Assembly (NCBI GenBank): GCA_963717135.1
Contig: CAVQVN010000002.1
Location: forward strand, 186,001 to 250,000
DNA from: UBA4744 sp963717135
Lineage (GTDB): Bacteria > Actinomycetota > Acidimicrobiia > Spongiisociales > UBA4744
Length of the DNA: 64,000 nucleotides
Direction of reading: 5' to 3'
Positions 24,284-33,355 of this stretch are shown piece after piece. Position 1 is the first letter of the stretch; each line of letters starts with the position of its first letter. Position numbers and translations under genes: made by a program. The notes below the pieces were generated by a model. That model was not told where the DNA came from and did not search any database. It saw only the letters and a list, made by a program, of their open reading frames with translations.

Positions 24284-25185
24284 GAACGGACTCCTGGGTG
24301 GCGAGTTCCGGCAGCCGATGAACCTAGAACCCTGGGCTCAATCGGGTCGCGGCTCAAACGGGCTATGAGCCATGCTCCAAACAAGCTGATCAGGGCACCG
24401 ACGACCACGACGATCACTCCTGCGGCCGACTCATAAAAATCCCGAAAGGGTCCCGGCCTCGAGGTCAGAAGCAAGAGCACCAGCCAGGGAACCACGAATA
24501 CGATCCGTCCGTTGATACGTTGTTCGAGAGCATTGGTGCGGATCTCCTCCACCGTCCGCAGATCCCTGGTAGTCGCATCGGCCAGATCGGCCAGTACTTC
24601 GGGGACTATCGACCCCCCGCGCTCGTAGGCCACCAGGAGAATCTCGATTACCCGGTCCGAGGTGGGATCGGCCAGATCCTCGCGAATCAGAGCCAGCGAC
24701 GCGTCAACACCGAGCGTTCTCGATAGTGCCGGGAATCTCGCAAAGGCGAACCGCAATGGCGCAGGCCCCGTCCGAGCCAGTTCATCGAGAGCCCCGGATA
24801 CACTCATTCCTGTTCGCACAGAAGCGACGATATGCCGAAGCCCATCCGGCCAGGCTTCGTGAACCTCGCTCAACCTTCGAATCCGTCTGCGAGCGAAGTA
24901 CCACCGGGGCAGGACCGCGATTGCCACCGCCGGGGGCAGGGAAACCCAGGGTACCCCGGTGAGGACCATCCCGACGAGGAAGGCAAACGCCCCCAGGAGA
25001 GTCGACCAGAGCAGGAACTGGCCGGGGGACAGCTGCGCTCCGGCTTGCATCAGCCAGACCTGTCTTTCGCTGATTCCGGGGCGTTCCCGGTCGGTTCGCC
25101 AATTCAGATTGGGTGCGAAACCTGTGATGTAACCGACTGCCAGGTAGGCAGAAATCGCTGCCAGCGACGCGGCAAGCAACCTCAT
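24280..25185 (-). CDS. tadB: Type II secretion F family protein, TadB-like
   Basis: 301 residues with membrane segments near residues 5-22, 60-85 and 240-285. The central cytoplasmic F domain shows HIVASVRTGMSVSGALDELA and LLVAYERGGSIVPEVLADLA, both typical of TadB. Start and stop overlap tadA and tadC by four bases each. It would anchor the assembly ATPase at the membrane. Confidence 0.8.
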   Translation of the reverse strand: MRLLAASLAAISAYLAVGYITGFAPNLNWRTDRERPGISERQVWLMQAGAQLSPGQFLLWSTLLGAFAFLVGMVLTGVPWVSLPPAVAIAVLPRWYFARRRIRRLSEVHEAWPDGLRHIVASVRTGMSVSGALDELARTGPAPLRFAFARFPALSRTLGVDASLALIREDLADPTSDRVIEILLVAYERGGSIVPEVLADLADATTRDLRTVEEIRTNALEQRINGRIVFVVPWLVLLLLTSRPGPFRDFYESAAGVIVVVVGALISLFGAWLIARLSRDPIEPRVLGSSAAGTRHPGVRS

Positions 25186-26477
25186 AAGGGAGTGCTTTGC
25201 CCTTCACAGATCGAAAGCAGCGTGTGCCCACTTCCGGCCAGAGCTCTGTTGATCAAATCGACCGTTGCCGGTGGAGGGAGCAAGCCGGTCCAGCGCAGTG
25301 GTGCCCCCAGAACATCCCGCTGGAAGATATGGTCGGTCGTGAAATCGTCTCCGGTCAAAGATGGCGCTACCGCCAGGATCTCCAGAATCTGGCGTCGAAT
25401 GCCCTCCCGGCCTCTGGTGGTGGGATCCCGATCGAGATGCACAACAAAATCGATCGTGCTCGCAAAGACCTTGCGCACTACCGGTTCTGTGACGTTCTCT
25501 CCCGCCATCAACGCGGTATTCACGATGGCATTGAGAGCCTCGCGGGCCGAATTGGCGTGCACCGTGCAGGAAAAACCGCAACCGGCATTGGAGGCTCTCG
25601 TCAATTCAAAAGCTTCCGAGCCTCGTACCTCTCCAACCACGATGCGATCAGCTCGCATCGCCAGGACGGCCTTCACGAGCGTGCGGACCGACACCTCGCC
25701 ACTGCCATCCAATCCTGGTGCACGAGCTTCGTAATAGGAGCTGTGGGGGCTCAGGGGCACGTGAAGTTCGCGAACTTCTTCAATGCACCGTACACAGTGG
25801 GTGGGTGGTGCCGCGGCCATCAGTGCCGACAGCAGAGATGTCTTCCCGGCGCCCGGTTGTCCGGAAACCAGCACCGAAGCACCCGTCTGAGCAACTGCCC
25901 ATAGAAAGCCGGCTCCCGCCGGTGAAATCGAGCCAAGTTCGACCAGGTGCCCGAGGGTTTCCTTTCGCATTGTGTACTTGCGGATAGTGGCCGAAACGTT
26001 GTCTGCGATCGGCCTGATAACCGCGGTGAGCCGGGCCGAATCATTCAAGACCCGGGCCTGAACAATGGGGTTGGCCGTATCGATATGGCGGTCCGTGTCG
26101 GCGAGGAGCCGGTTGATCGTCTGCCGATTCTCCTCGACGGTGGTGGGCGTGGTCAGGACTTGCAACCGGCCCGAACCGTCGATATAGGTGACATTGGGCC
26201 CTTCAATGAAGATCTCTTCCACCGTTGGATCTTCGAAGAGCCGGCTCAACGCGCCGTAGCCGGATATGGATCGCGCTACGCGTCGAATCATCTCGCCCGT
26301 GTCGCGCAGAGCGGGAACGTTGCCAGAATGAGCTTGCGATTGATAATCGTCGACGATGGACGCGACCAGTTGGAGGACCGCCCCCTCATCCTCTCGCGGA
26401 TCTAGCTTCTCGCGTTCCAATCCCGCCAGGGCTTGATTCCGGATGTCTTCATAGGCGCTGAATTCCGTCTTCATCAC
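25182..26477 (-). CDS. tadA: Pilus assembly/secretion ATPase, TadA (CpaF) family
   Basis: 431 residues. N-terminal CpaF-type domain (about 1-150, with EDPTVEEIFIEGPNVTYI), then the hexameric ATPase core: Walker A SGQPGAGKTSLL (about residues 208-219), the His/Asp-box region and Walker B MRADRIVVGEVRGSEAFEL (about 268-286), then GFSCTVHANSAREAL. These fix it as the motor of a Tad pilus. It overlaps tadZ and tadB by four bases each. Confidence 0.9.
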   Translation of the reverse strand: MMKTEFSAYEDIRNQALAGLEREKLDPREDEGAVLQLVASIVDDYQSQAHSGNVPALRDTGEMIRRVARSISGYGALSRLFEDPTVEEIFIEGPNVTYIDGSGRLQVLTTPTTVEENRQTINRLLADTDRHIDTANPIVQARVLNDSARLTAVIRPIADNVSATIRKYTMRKETLGHLVELGSISPAGAGFLWAVAQTGASVLVSGQPGAGKTSLLSALMAAAPPTHCVRCIEEVRELHVPLSPHSSYYEARAPGLDGSGEVSVRTLVKAVLAMRADRIVVGEVRGSEAFELTRASNAGCGFSCTVHANSAREALNAIVNTALMAGENVTEPVVRKVFASTIDFVVHLDRDPTTRGREGIRRQILEILAVAPSLTGDDFTTDHIFQRDVLGAPLRWTGLLPPPATVDLINRALAGSGHTLLSICEGQSTPL

Positions 26478-27718
26478 GCTCTCCGGTGTCTGCGTGCCGG
26501 TCGTCGTGGCAGGTTGGCCGTCGTGGCGAGTCCCTCGATTCCCTTGACGAAAGCCCCGCGACCCGGAAGGACACCCTGCCAGGTCGCTTGAGCCAGGGTC
26601 TTGTCGTGAGGCACAAACGCCACCGATCGCGGCTGGTATACCTGGCGCAATTCAGTATCGATCTCTGCGGCCTTGAATCCCCCACCGATGAAGGCATTGA
26701 ATGCCAGGTGGAGAGGGGTTCCTTCAATCAACGACTTCGCTTCTGCCAACCAATCGAGCACACGCGCGACTCCGACCGGAGTCGGAGCGGCCACCAGGAC
26801 AATCAAGTCGGCCAGCGCCAGCATCGAACGCGTGACCCCATAGCGGGCCGGACCGCCGATGGCGGGGAGATTCTCCAATCTTGAAGAGACGTTGACAATC
26901 ACGTACTCGCGCAACTTCGCCAGGACGAGAACGGTCTCTGATACGTCCGCGGGCCTCAACTCATACCAGTCTCTCCGATTGGCCAAGCCACCAAGTACCT
27001 CAAAGCCGCCCGACGGCGGCTCCATCAGACAACCGGCCAGATCGCCGTTGCGATTGTGTACCAAATCAATGGCGGTTCGAAGGTTGGGATGGACTGCCAG
27101 ATTGAGACGCTGGGCGACGGACGGCCCGATGTCGTCGGCATCAACGAGTACTGTCGCTCTGTCCCGGCGGGCCAGCATTGCTGCCAATCCAATCGCAATC
27201 TCAGTTGCTCCGACCCCCCCTGAGGCACCACCGACGACCACCAATTGTCCTCGCCGCGGTCGATCCTCATGCTGCTGATACGGATCGAGATAGTCGACAT
27301 CCGACCCCGCGAGGTTTCCAACCAGGGCGGAGAGCCCATCTTCATGTTCTCCAATGGAACCCGCCGCCGAACGCGCCAGGACTCGCAAGAATTCGGTAGG
27401 CGGCGCATCTGCTTCGATCACGTCGTCAACCCGCAGATCGATCAGCCTTTGTTTCCCACTTCCCTCGGCCTCCTCGGGGTCGTAGACCCCAACCACTGAG
27501 ATACCCCTTTTCTGCAGATCGGCCACGAACCCGGCTGTCAGGAAGGACGTCGTATCGTCGGCCACGAAGACGTCGTAGCCATCCATCATGGCGTCCTCGG
27601 CAGCCATGATGGATGCCATGACTCGCCCCCCACCGTGGTCAATAACGTGTTGCTTGAGCAACCGGGCCCAAGATCGCGGTGAATGGGCCATCACTACCAC
27701 GGGTTCGCGATTCAGCAT
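26474..27718 (-). CDS. TadZ/CpaE-like pilus localisation ATPase
   Basis: 414 residues: an N-terminal receiver-like domain (about 1-130) and a ParA/MinD-type domain starting at VVVGGASGGVGATEIAIGLA (about residue 155). The deviant Walker A reads GGVGAT instead of GGVGKT, so the catalytic Lys is replaced by Ala, as found in atypical TadZ proteins. Switch-like DADDIGPSVAQRL follows. The family marks the pole or the site of pilus assembly. It starts three bases after cpaB. Confidence 0.8.
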   Translation of the reverse strand: MLNREPVVVMAHSPRSWARLLKQHVIDHGGGRVMASIMAAEDAMMDGYDVFVADDTTSFLTAGFVADLQKRGISVVGVYDPEEAEGSGKQRLIDLRVDDVIEADAPPTEFLRVLARSAAGSIGEHEDGLSALVGNLAGSDVDYLDPYQQHEDRPRRGQLVVVGGASGGVGATEIAIGLAAMLARRDRATVLVDADDIGPSVAQRLNLAVHPNLRTAIDLVHNRNGDLAGCLMEPPSGGFEVLGGLANRRDWYELRPADVSETVLVLAKLREYVIVNVSSRLENLPAIGGPARYGVTRSMLALADLIVLVAAPTPVGVARVLDWLAEAKSLIEGTPLHLAFNAFIGGGFKAAEIDTELRQVYQPRSVAFVPHDKTLAQATWQGVLPGRGAFVKGIEGLATTANLPRRPARRHRRA

Positions 27719-27721
27719 GAT

Positions 27722-28489
27722 TCAGCCGGAACCGGGCTCGACCGGCGAGCCGTTCAGCGATCCGGACAGGTCGCCGGGTCCCTCCTGCAACGGATCGAAG
27801 TATCCGCCGGGATCAACTTCGGTCGCTCCCGTCGCCCGGACTAGATCGATTGCTCCGTCGCGCAGCGCAGAAGCCAGGCGCAAGGTCGTCATCCCGTCGA
27901 GCGCTACCGTCACACTGAAGCTCCCACCGAACTGGCTGTCCGCCCCGGAAACGTCAAGAACCTCGACACCGGCGGCGACGTATGAGGCGATTCCTTTCCT
28001 AACCACAATCACATCTATGAAATCGCCCGCCTGAAGAGCCCCGGCGACGGCATGGCCACGATCGATGGGGATACTCATGGCTCGAAGATCGGAAGGATCG
28101 GCGTCGGTGCGAAAATCGCTCATCCTGACCGGATCGCCGGCCGGGACCGCCCGCGTCACCACCCACTGCTCGTTCACGGCCTGTTGAACCTGCTCCGGTC
28201 CGAGGAGAGTTCCCAGGACGGCGCGATCCACGACTCCCATCTCCGTGAAGGCGAGAACACCATCCGTCACGGTTGTGCCGGCTCGCAGCTCAACGACCGC
28301 GGTTGCGATGGTGAAGGTCTCATTCCGGCTTTGGAGGAGGGAGAAAACCAACAGGAAAGCGGCCAGGCCGGCCACGATCATGATCACATGTCCAAGACTG
28401 AGCCGGCTCATCAGCCCGCGTTTGAGTGGTGGCACCGCATCGGCCGTGTGCCAGCTACGTTGCGTGGTCGGATCGATGATCCCAGCCAT
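27722..28489 (-). CDS. Flp pilus assembly protein CpaB/RcpC, SAF domain
   Basis: 255 residues. A cytoplasmic N-terminus of about 30 residues, one membrane span (VIMIVAGLAAFLLVFSLLQ), then a SAF domain (VVELRAGTTVTDGVLAFTEM and TRAVPAGDPVRMSDF) followed by a second beta domain (AGDFIDVIVVRKG). This is the CpaB layout. In diderms CpaB works with the CpaC secretin; no secretin gene is present here, which fits a single-membrane cell. It is the first gene of the run to 21169. Confidence 0.8.
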   Translation of the reverse strand: MAGIIDPTTQRSWHTADAVPPLKRGLMSRLSLGHVIMIVAGLAAFLLVFSLLQSRNETFTIATAVVELRAGTTVTDGVLAFTEMGVVDRAVLGTLLGPEQVQQAVNEQWVVTRAVPAGDPVRMSDFRTDADPSDLRAMSIPIDRGHAVAGALQAGDFIDVIVVRKGIASYVAAGVEVLDVSGADSQFGGSFSVTVALDGMTTLRLASALRDGAIDLVRATGATEVDPGGYFDPLQEGPGDLSGSLNGSPVEPGSG

Positions 28490-28584
28490 CGCCCCCCGTC
28501 CCCTTAATCAAACTTAGCGGAATCTTACCTACTCTTAAATCTGATTGCTATAGGCCCGGCCCGCCAAGTGAGTGCTTGGTTCGT
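28490..28584 (-). promoter_or_regulatory. AT-richer leader upstream of the Tad operon
   Basis: The interval before the cpaB-type gene contains a clearly A/T-richer patch (about 28505-28553) than its surroundings. On the minus strand it holds TATAGC and TAAGAT words but no convincing -35 partner. It is the only intergenic gap of useful size upstream of the ten-gene run, so the operon promoter is expected here. Confidence 0.35.
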
Positions 28585-29169
28585 TCACGAACCGCGGTCG
28601 TCCGGTGGGATTGGTTGACGGCTCACTACCGCCGTCAACCATCTGAGGGGAATCACCCATTCCTGTCGATCGGAGTCTTCGACGACCACGTGATCGCGAG
28701 CTCGAATCGAAACCTTGCCGACAACCCGTGAATCGGCATACGGAGTGATGAATTCGAATATCTGCTCCGACTGCTCCAATTCAGCCATGCGTGCGCCAAA
28801 AGAGGCCGGCCCGTGCGGGGCCGGACCAAGCCCCGGCACCGCTGCTGGTTCGATTATTCGCAGCACAATCGGCGCGTCGAGGTTTATGTCGATATCGACC
28901 TGGGCACGCAATACCAGTAGGTCCGCTCGGGTATGCCGGACATGTCCGCGGAACACTCTGTCGCCCGCCCGGATCTCTATGCGATCTCCCCGGCTCATCG
29001 CGTCGTAGGCGATCTCGGGGAGACTTCCGGCCCGCCGGGCCTGCTTCATGGCCCAGTACTCGTCCTCTTCGGCTCCCAACCGGAACTCTCCGCCGACCTG
29101 CTCCCTGAGCTCACGGCCGGCCTGCTCGAGTTCGTGGTTTTCCCCTCGATCCACGGGTCCGTCTTTCAT
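28585..29169 (-). CDS. Conserved-looking hypothetical protein
   Basis: 194 residues, no signal or membrane segment. The first 35 residues are charged and probably helical. A beta-rich core follows (AMSRGDRIEIRAGDRVFRGH, TRADLLVLRAQVDIDINLDAP), and a second short beta region ends with QEWVIPLRWLTAVVSR. The repeated pattern of five short strands is reminiscent of small beta-barrel (Sm-like or PilZ-like) folds, but no diagnostic residues are seen. It lies 95 bases upstream of the Tad operon on the same strand; no function is claimed. Confidence 0.6.
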   Translation of the reverse strand: MKDGPVDRGENHELEQAGRELREQVGGEFRLGAEEDEYWAMKQARRAGSLPEIAYDAMSRGDRIEIRAGDRVFRGHVRHTRADLLVLRAQVDIDINLDAPIVLRIIEPAAVPGLGPAPHGPASFGARMAELEQSEQIFEFITPYADSRVVGKVSIRARDHVVVEDSDRQEWVIPLRWLTAVVSRQPIPPDDRGS

Positions 29170-29234
29170 CTGTCAGATCAGGCTACCCCGGGTGAGCCTG
29201 CGCAAATCGCCTGCGCCGCTACCGTGCCTCCCAG

Positions 29235-30101
29235 ATGAAACCTGGCAACACGCCACTCGTTGAATTGCACCGCTTCGCTCCCTCGGGGACGCGCCTCTTC
29301 GCCAAACTGGAGTGGTTCAATCCGACCGGTTCGATCAAGGACCGGGCCGCCTGGTTCATGTTCCACAACGCGGTGCAGAACGGCCGGCTTTCCCCAGGAC
29401 AGCCGTTGATCGAAGCAACCTCCGGGAACACGGGCATCGGTCTGGCCCGCCTGGCGCAGATCTACGACCATCCGATGGTGATCTGTCTGCCTAGTTCTGC
29501 GACCGAGGAACGAAAGAAGCTACTCCGCGCTTACGGGGCGGAATTGATCGTGGTCGAGGGCGGACCGAACGACGCCATTGCCTATGCCCGCACCCTGGTG
29601 GAAGCCGGCGAGGGCCACATGCTGTATCAGTACGGCAACCGTTGGAATGCCTACGCCCACTTCTTCGGCACTTCCCAGGAGATCTTGCGGGACTGGCCCC
29701 TCGAAGCTCCACCGGCCCACCTGTTCGCCGCCTATGGCACGGGCGGGACCATCACCGGCAACAGCCGGGGGCTCAAGATGAAATGGCCGGATCTACGGAT
29801 CCATTCGGTCGAGCCTTTTGTTGACGACCCCATCGGGGGAATGCGCTCCCAAGATGACCCGTTCCAACCTCCTATTGCCGATCTGAGCCTGGTCACCGAT
29901 CGCCACCAGGTACACCGCCGGGTTGCCGAATCGACCGCCGCGCACGCCATGAGGAGCGAGGGTCTCTTTTCGGGAACCTCCTCCGGCGCGATCCTGCATG
30001 CGGCTCGTGAAACCCTGGCAACCGCCGGCGGAACCGCGGTCGTGCTGCTACCCGACGATGGATGGAAATATTTGAGCGGAGGACCATGGACGACGGGCTA
30101 G
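29235..30101 (+). CDS. PLP-dependent cysteine synthase family protein
   Basis: 288 residues of the fold type II (CysK/CysM) group. The cofactor Lys is in NPTGSIKDRAAW (about residue 38), SGNTGIGLA (about 63-71) binds the substrate carboxylate, and the phosphate-binding glycine loop is AAYGTGGTITG. The C-terminal SSGAILHAA segment supplies the pyridine-ring Ser. It would make cysteine from O-acetylserine or a related acceptor plus sulphide. It stands alone and divergent from 28585-29169, with a 65-base gap. Confidence 0.85.
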   Translation: MKPGNTPLVELHRFAPSGTRLFAKLEWFNPTGSIKDRAAWFMFHNAVQNGRLSPGQPLIEATSGNTGIGLARLAQIYDHPMVICLPSSATEERKKLLRAYGAELIVVEGGPNDAIAYARTLVEAGEGHMLYQYGNRWNAYAHFFGTSQEILRDWPLEAPPAHLFAAYGTGGTITGNSRGLKMKWPDLRIHSVEPFVDDPIGGMRSQDDPFQPPIADLSLVTDRHQVHRRVAESTAAHAMRSEGLFSGTSSGAILHAARETLATAGGTAVVLLPDDGWKYLSGGPWTTG

Positions 30102-30239
30102 TTCCGGCCGATCGTTCATAGGCTTTCCGACTCAAGGAACTTTACGGTCGACCGAAATAACCCGTGGGAGGCTGCAGCACCCGGGACGGGCACGCAAACG
30201 TGACCACCAGCGGGAGCTGCAGATGAAAGAGAGCAGGGT

Positions 30240-31805
30240 ATGACCGGCCCCGGCGAGCAACCCGGCGCGTCCCCCTGGGAACCATCGCAACCGAGCCGGC
30301 CGGCAGATCAGGCCCCGCCTCCCGTGAACCCCTCCGCGGTCAGAGCAGATGCCGACGGTCGGGTGAAGGTCGGCCCCGCGGCCGAGCCGCCATCTCCGGT
30401 GAGTTCGAACTCGCCTAATCGGTGGCTGACCACCGATCCACCCGACGACATCGACGCGCTTCGCTCTTCGAGTTCGCTCGGTCATCGAACCCGTTCGTCC
30501 CGCCGAAGGCGCGGCAGCTTTCGGATCGGGGCGGTACCGGCGATGATCACGATCGTGATTCTCGGTGGGCTGGCTGCCTGGCAACTGGGTTTGCTCGATT
30601 CCGTTATCTCACCCATTCCTGATGTTCAGACGGCTCTCAATAACGCTGGTTTCGAATCTGTAGCGGCGACGGTCACCGGCGAAACTGCAGTCCTGACCGG
30701 TACCGTCGAATCGGAAGCGGCCCTCAACCAGGTAGCCGCAGTCGCTCTGAGCGTTTCGGGCATTCGAGACGTCGACAATCAGCTGGTCGTCCCGGTGACG
30801 GACGAATCCGCGACCCTCGAGGCGCAGATTCAATCCGCCCTCGCCGCCGCCGGTTTTGACGATCTCGCGGTGATGGTCGACGGCGAAATCGCCACTGTCA
30901 CCGGCACCGTGCCCAACGAGGAGTCACTGAGTGCTGCCGCCCTGGCCGTTCTGGCCGTGCCCGGAGTGGCCCAGCTCGACAACCGACTGGAGATTGGCTC
31001 CGCCATCGGTTCGGCTGATCTCGAGTTGGCGTTGCTGGCCGCTCTGGCCGAGGATGAATTCGGCTACGTGCGGGTTGAAGTGCAGAACGGCCTTACGACC
31101 CTCTCCGGGTCGGTGCCGACGGAAGAGGCCCGCTCGCAGGTGGTGGCGACCGCCGGCGAGATCGACGGCATCGAGAAGATCGACAACCGCCTCATCGTCG
31201 ACCCAGACCTGCCGATCGGCCCGGCGCTGCCGCCCGAACAGCTCGAGGCAGCGGCCGCCGCGGCTCTCGCCGATGCCGGCATCCAGACCGTCGCCGCCAC
31301 GGTGGAGGGACGGCGAGCGATCCTGGACGGAACCGTACCGCTCGAGATCTTGGGAGCGGGGTTCTTCGCCTTTGTCGAGCGGGCCGAAATGGCAGTCCTC
31401 TCGGTTGACGGTATCGATCAGGTCACGAGCCGTGTCGCACTTCGCGGCGACGGAGAGGTATTGCGCCGGGACCTGCAGGCATTGCTCGAGGCGGCCCCGG
31501 TCGAGTTTGCACTCGGGTCTTCCGACCTGACCCCCGAGAGTCAAGGGACTCTCGATCAGGTCGCCTTGGTCATCCAATCGCAGCCGGGTCTCCAGGTGAT
31601 CATCGCCGGGCACACAGATGCCGCCGGTAGCAACGAAACGAACCAGGCGTTGGCCCGCGAACGGGCGGGAACCGTCCTCAACTACCTCTTGACCCGGGGG
31701 GTCCCCTCCTATCGGTTGATTGCCGTCTCCTACGGTGAGTTGTTTCCCGATCAGCAAGCCTCGGCCGAACAGAACCGTCGTATCGAGTTCGAGGTCGGAC
31801 CATGA
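30240..31805 (+). CDS. Membrane-anchored protein with four BON repeats and an OmpA-like domain
   Basis: 521 residues. Cytoplasmic Pro-rich and Arg-rich N-terminus (about 1-98), one membrane span (about 99-120), then four BON-type repeats at about 123-182, 189-250, 258-318 and 327-397; each ends in a G(V/I)xxxDN(Q/R)L(V/I)-like motif, weakest in the fourth. An OmpA C-terminal domain follows (about 405-521) with IIAGHTDAAGSNETNQALAR, the peptidoglycan-binding type motif. The architecture resembles mycobacterial ArfA (membrane helix, BON, OmpA), with more BON copies. The stop overlaps the next gene by four bases. Confidence 0.85.
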   Translation: MTGPGEQPGASPWEPSQPSRPADQAPPPVNPSAVRADADGRVKVGPAAEPPSPVSSNSPNRWLTTDPPDDIDALRSSSSLGHRTRSSRRRRGSFRIGAVPAMITIVILGGLAAWQLGLLDSVISPIPDVQTALNNAGFESVAATVTGETAVLTGTVESEAALNQVAAVALSVSGIRDVDNQLVVPVTDESATLEAQIQSALAAAGFDDLAVMVDGEIATVTGTVPNEESLSAAALAVLAVPGVAQLDNRLEIGSAIGSADLELALLAALAEDEFGYVRVEVQNGLTTLSGSVPTEEARSQVVATAGEIDGIEKIDNRLIVDPDLPIGPALPPEQLEAAAAAALADAGIQTVAATVEGRRAILDGTVPLEILGAGFFAFVERAEMAVLSVDGIDQVTSRVALRGDGEVLRRDLQALLEAAPVEFALGSSDLTPESQGTLDQVALVIQSQPGLQVIIAGHTDAAGSNETNQALARERAGTVLNYLLTRGVPSYRLIAVSYGELFPDQQASAEQNRRIEFEVGP

Positions 31806-33205
31806 CAAATCGCGCACGTCCTGTCTTAGTCGCCTGTTTCGCTCTCGCTTTGACCACCGCCGCCTGCACTTCCGGTGCCGCCAATCCAGCCACCACAGTC
31901 TTGCCGCCGCCGTCGACAACCTCAACGACCGGCGCTCGGGTGGTCAACACCACCACCCCGGTGCCGGTGAAGACGGACGGAGTGACCGTGACCGACGACA
32001 CTATCTATTTGGGACTCCTGGCCGACGTCACCGGACCCTTCTCCGGCACCGTGATCGACGTACTCGACGCTCAGGTGGCCTTCTGGTCGAAGTTGAACGC
32101 CGAGGGAGGTATTGCCGGCCGCCGGGTTGAATTGCTCATCGAGAACACGGGATACAGCCCGCAGTTGCACATGGAGAGGTACGCCGCCCTGGCCGATCAG
32201 GTCGTCATGATTGCCCACTCGACCGGCTCTCCCCATACACTGGCCATCCTTCCGGACCTTATCGCCAACAACCACCTGGCCGTACCGGTCACGTGGTATT
32301 CCGGATGGTCCGACCCCGACCTCGGAGCCAATCTCCTCGAGACCGGATCGAATTACTGCATGGAGGCGATGAACTCGATCAGCTGGCTGGCTGCCGACTT
32401 CGAGGACCGCACCGGCACCAAACCGACCCTGGCGATCGCCACCTTCCCTGGTGACTACGGACTTGATTCCTACGCAGGTGTCGCCTACGCGGCCGAACAG
32501 CTCGGTCTCCAGATCGTCTACAACGGTGCAGGGGCAATCATTCCCGGTACGGACCTGCTTCCGGTTGCTTCAGGAATCTCCCAGAGTGGAGCTGATTTCA
32601 CCTGGCTGGCCGCCGATCCTCTGACGCTGGCCGGCGTGGTGGGCACTGCTTTGCAGCTCGGCTATACGGGTCAGTGGGCGGTGTCGATGCCCACGTTCAG
32701 CGACCGTCTGCTGGGTACGGCGCTTGGGGGGTACATCGCCGAAAATATGTATATGTCGGCGCTGATGGCACCCCTGGGCGCCGACGTGCAGGGCATGGAC
32801 GAGGTGATCGACGTGCTCAGGGAGAAATATCCCAACCGGTATCCGGCCGCCGGCATGGTCGAAGGGTACCTCGAATTCTCCGTGGCCAAGGCCGTGCTCG
32901 AGTACGCCGCCGAACTGGGTGACCTGACGCCGGCCGGAGTGGTGGCGGCTGCCCGCGGTATCGGTTCGCTGACCTACGGGGGCCTTTCCCCCTCGAACCT
33001 TTTCAGCGGTGATGCCAACACCACGGTCACCAGAGCCACCGCGATCTACAAACCCGACAAGGTGTTGTTCGATGCTCAAGGCGGGCTGGGTGCCAGCCTC
33101 GGCAATGGAGGGATCTCCGCCATGGAGAAGGTGACCGACTTCTTTGCCTCGGATCTTGCCGCCCACTACGACTTCCAGGGACCTTGCTACGTCGTCGAGG
33201 GTTAA
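31802..33205 (+). CDS. Branched-chain amino-acid-type (Peripla_BP_6) substrate-binding lipoprotein
   Basis: 467 residues. Signal with lipobox LTTAAC (Cys at about 22), a Thr/Pro linker, and a two-lobe LivJ-type fold beginning YLGLLADVTGPFSGTVID, which resembles receptor-type binding proteins. No LivHMGF permease or ATPase genes are next to it. Instead it is translationally coupled (ATGA) to the BON-OmpA gene, so it may sense a ligand at the wall, or feed a transporter encoded elsewhere. Both readings are inference. Confidence 0.8.
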   Translation: MTNRARPVLVACFALALTTAACTSGAANPATTVLPPPSTTSTTGARVVNTTTPVPVKTDGVTVTDDTIYLGLLADVTGPFSGTVIDVLDAQVAFWSKLNAEGGIAGRRVELLIENTGYSPQLHMERYAALADQVVMIAHSTGSPHTLAILPDLIANNHLAVPVTWYSGWSDPDLGANLLETGSNYCMEAMNSISWLAADFEDRTGTKPTLAIATFPGDYGLDSYAGVAYAAEQLGLQIVYNGAGAIIPGTDLLPVASGISQSGADFTWLAADPLTLAGVVGTALQLGYTGQWAVSMPTFSDRLLGTALGGYIAENMYMSALMAPLGADVQGMDEVIDVLREKYPNRYPAAGMVEGYLEFSVAKAVLEYAAELGDLTPAGVVAAARGIGSLTYGGLSPSNLFSGDANTTVTRATAIYKPDKVLFDAQGGLGASLGNGGISAMEKVTDFFASDLAAHYDFQGPCYVVEG

Positions 33206-33355
33206 GAACCGCCGGCGGTGGTCTATTCGCACATTCGATTGCTTGCATATGTGTCCACAACCGCCTATGGTTACGCGGTCATCGAATCGACCCGATTCAC
33301 AACGGGATATTCCGGTTCAAGTTTTGATGCCGATTTTTCCGATACCGAAGTAGAC

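Noticed and set aside
21169..28489. Prophage or defence island in the pilus region
   Set aside because: Every gene fits a Tad pilus role and no integrase, capsid, nuclease-helicase or repeat array is present.
33218..33355. A 46-residue N-terminal extension of the VC0807-like protein
   Set aside because: It is polar and not hydrophobic like the family's start, and it begins within a palindrome directly after the previous stop.
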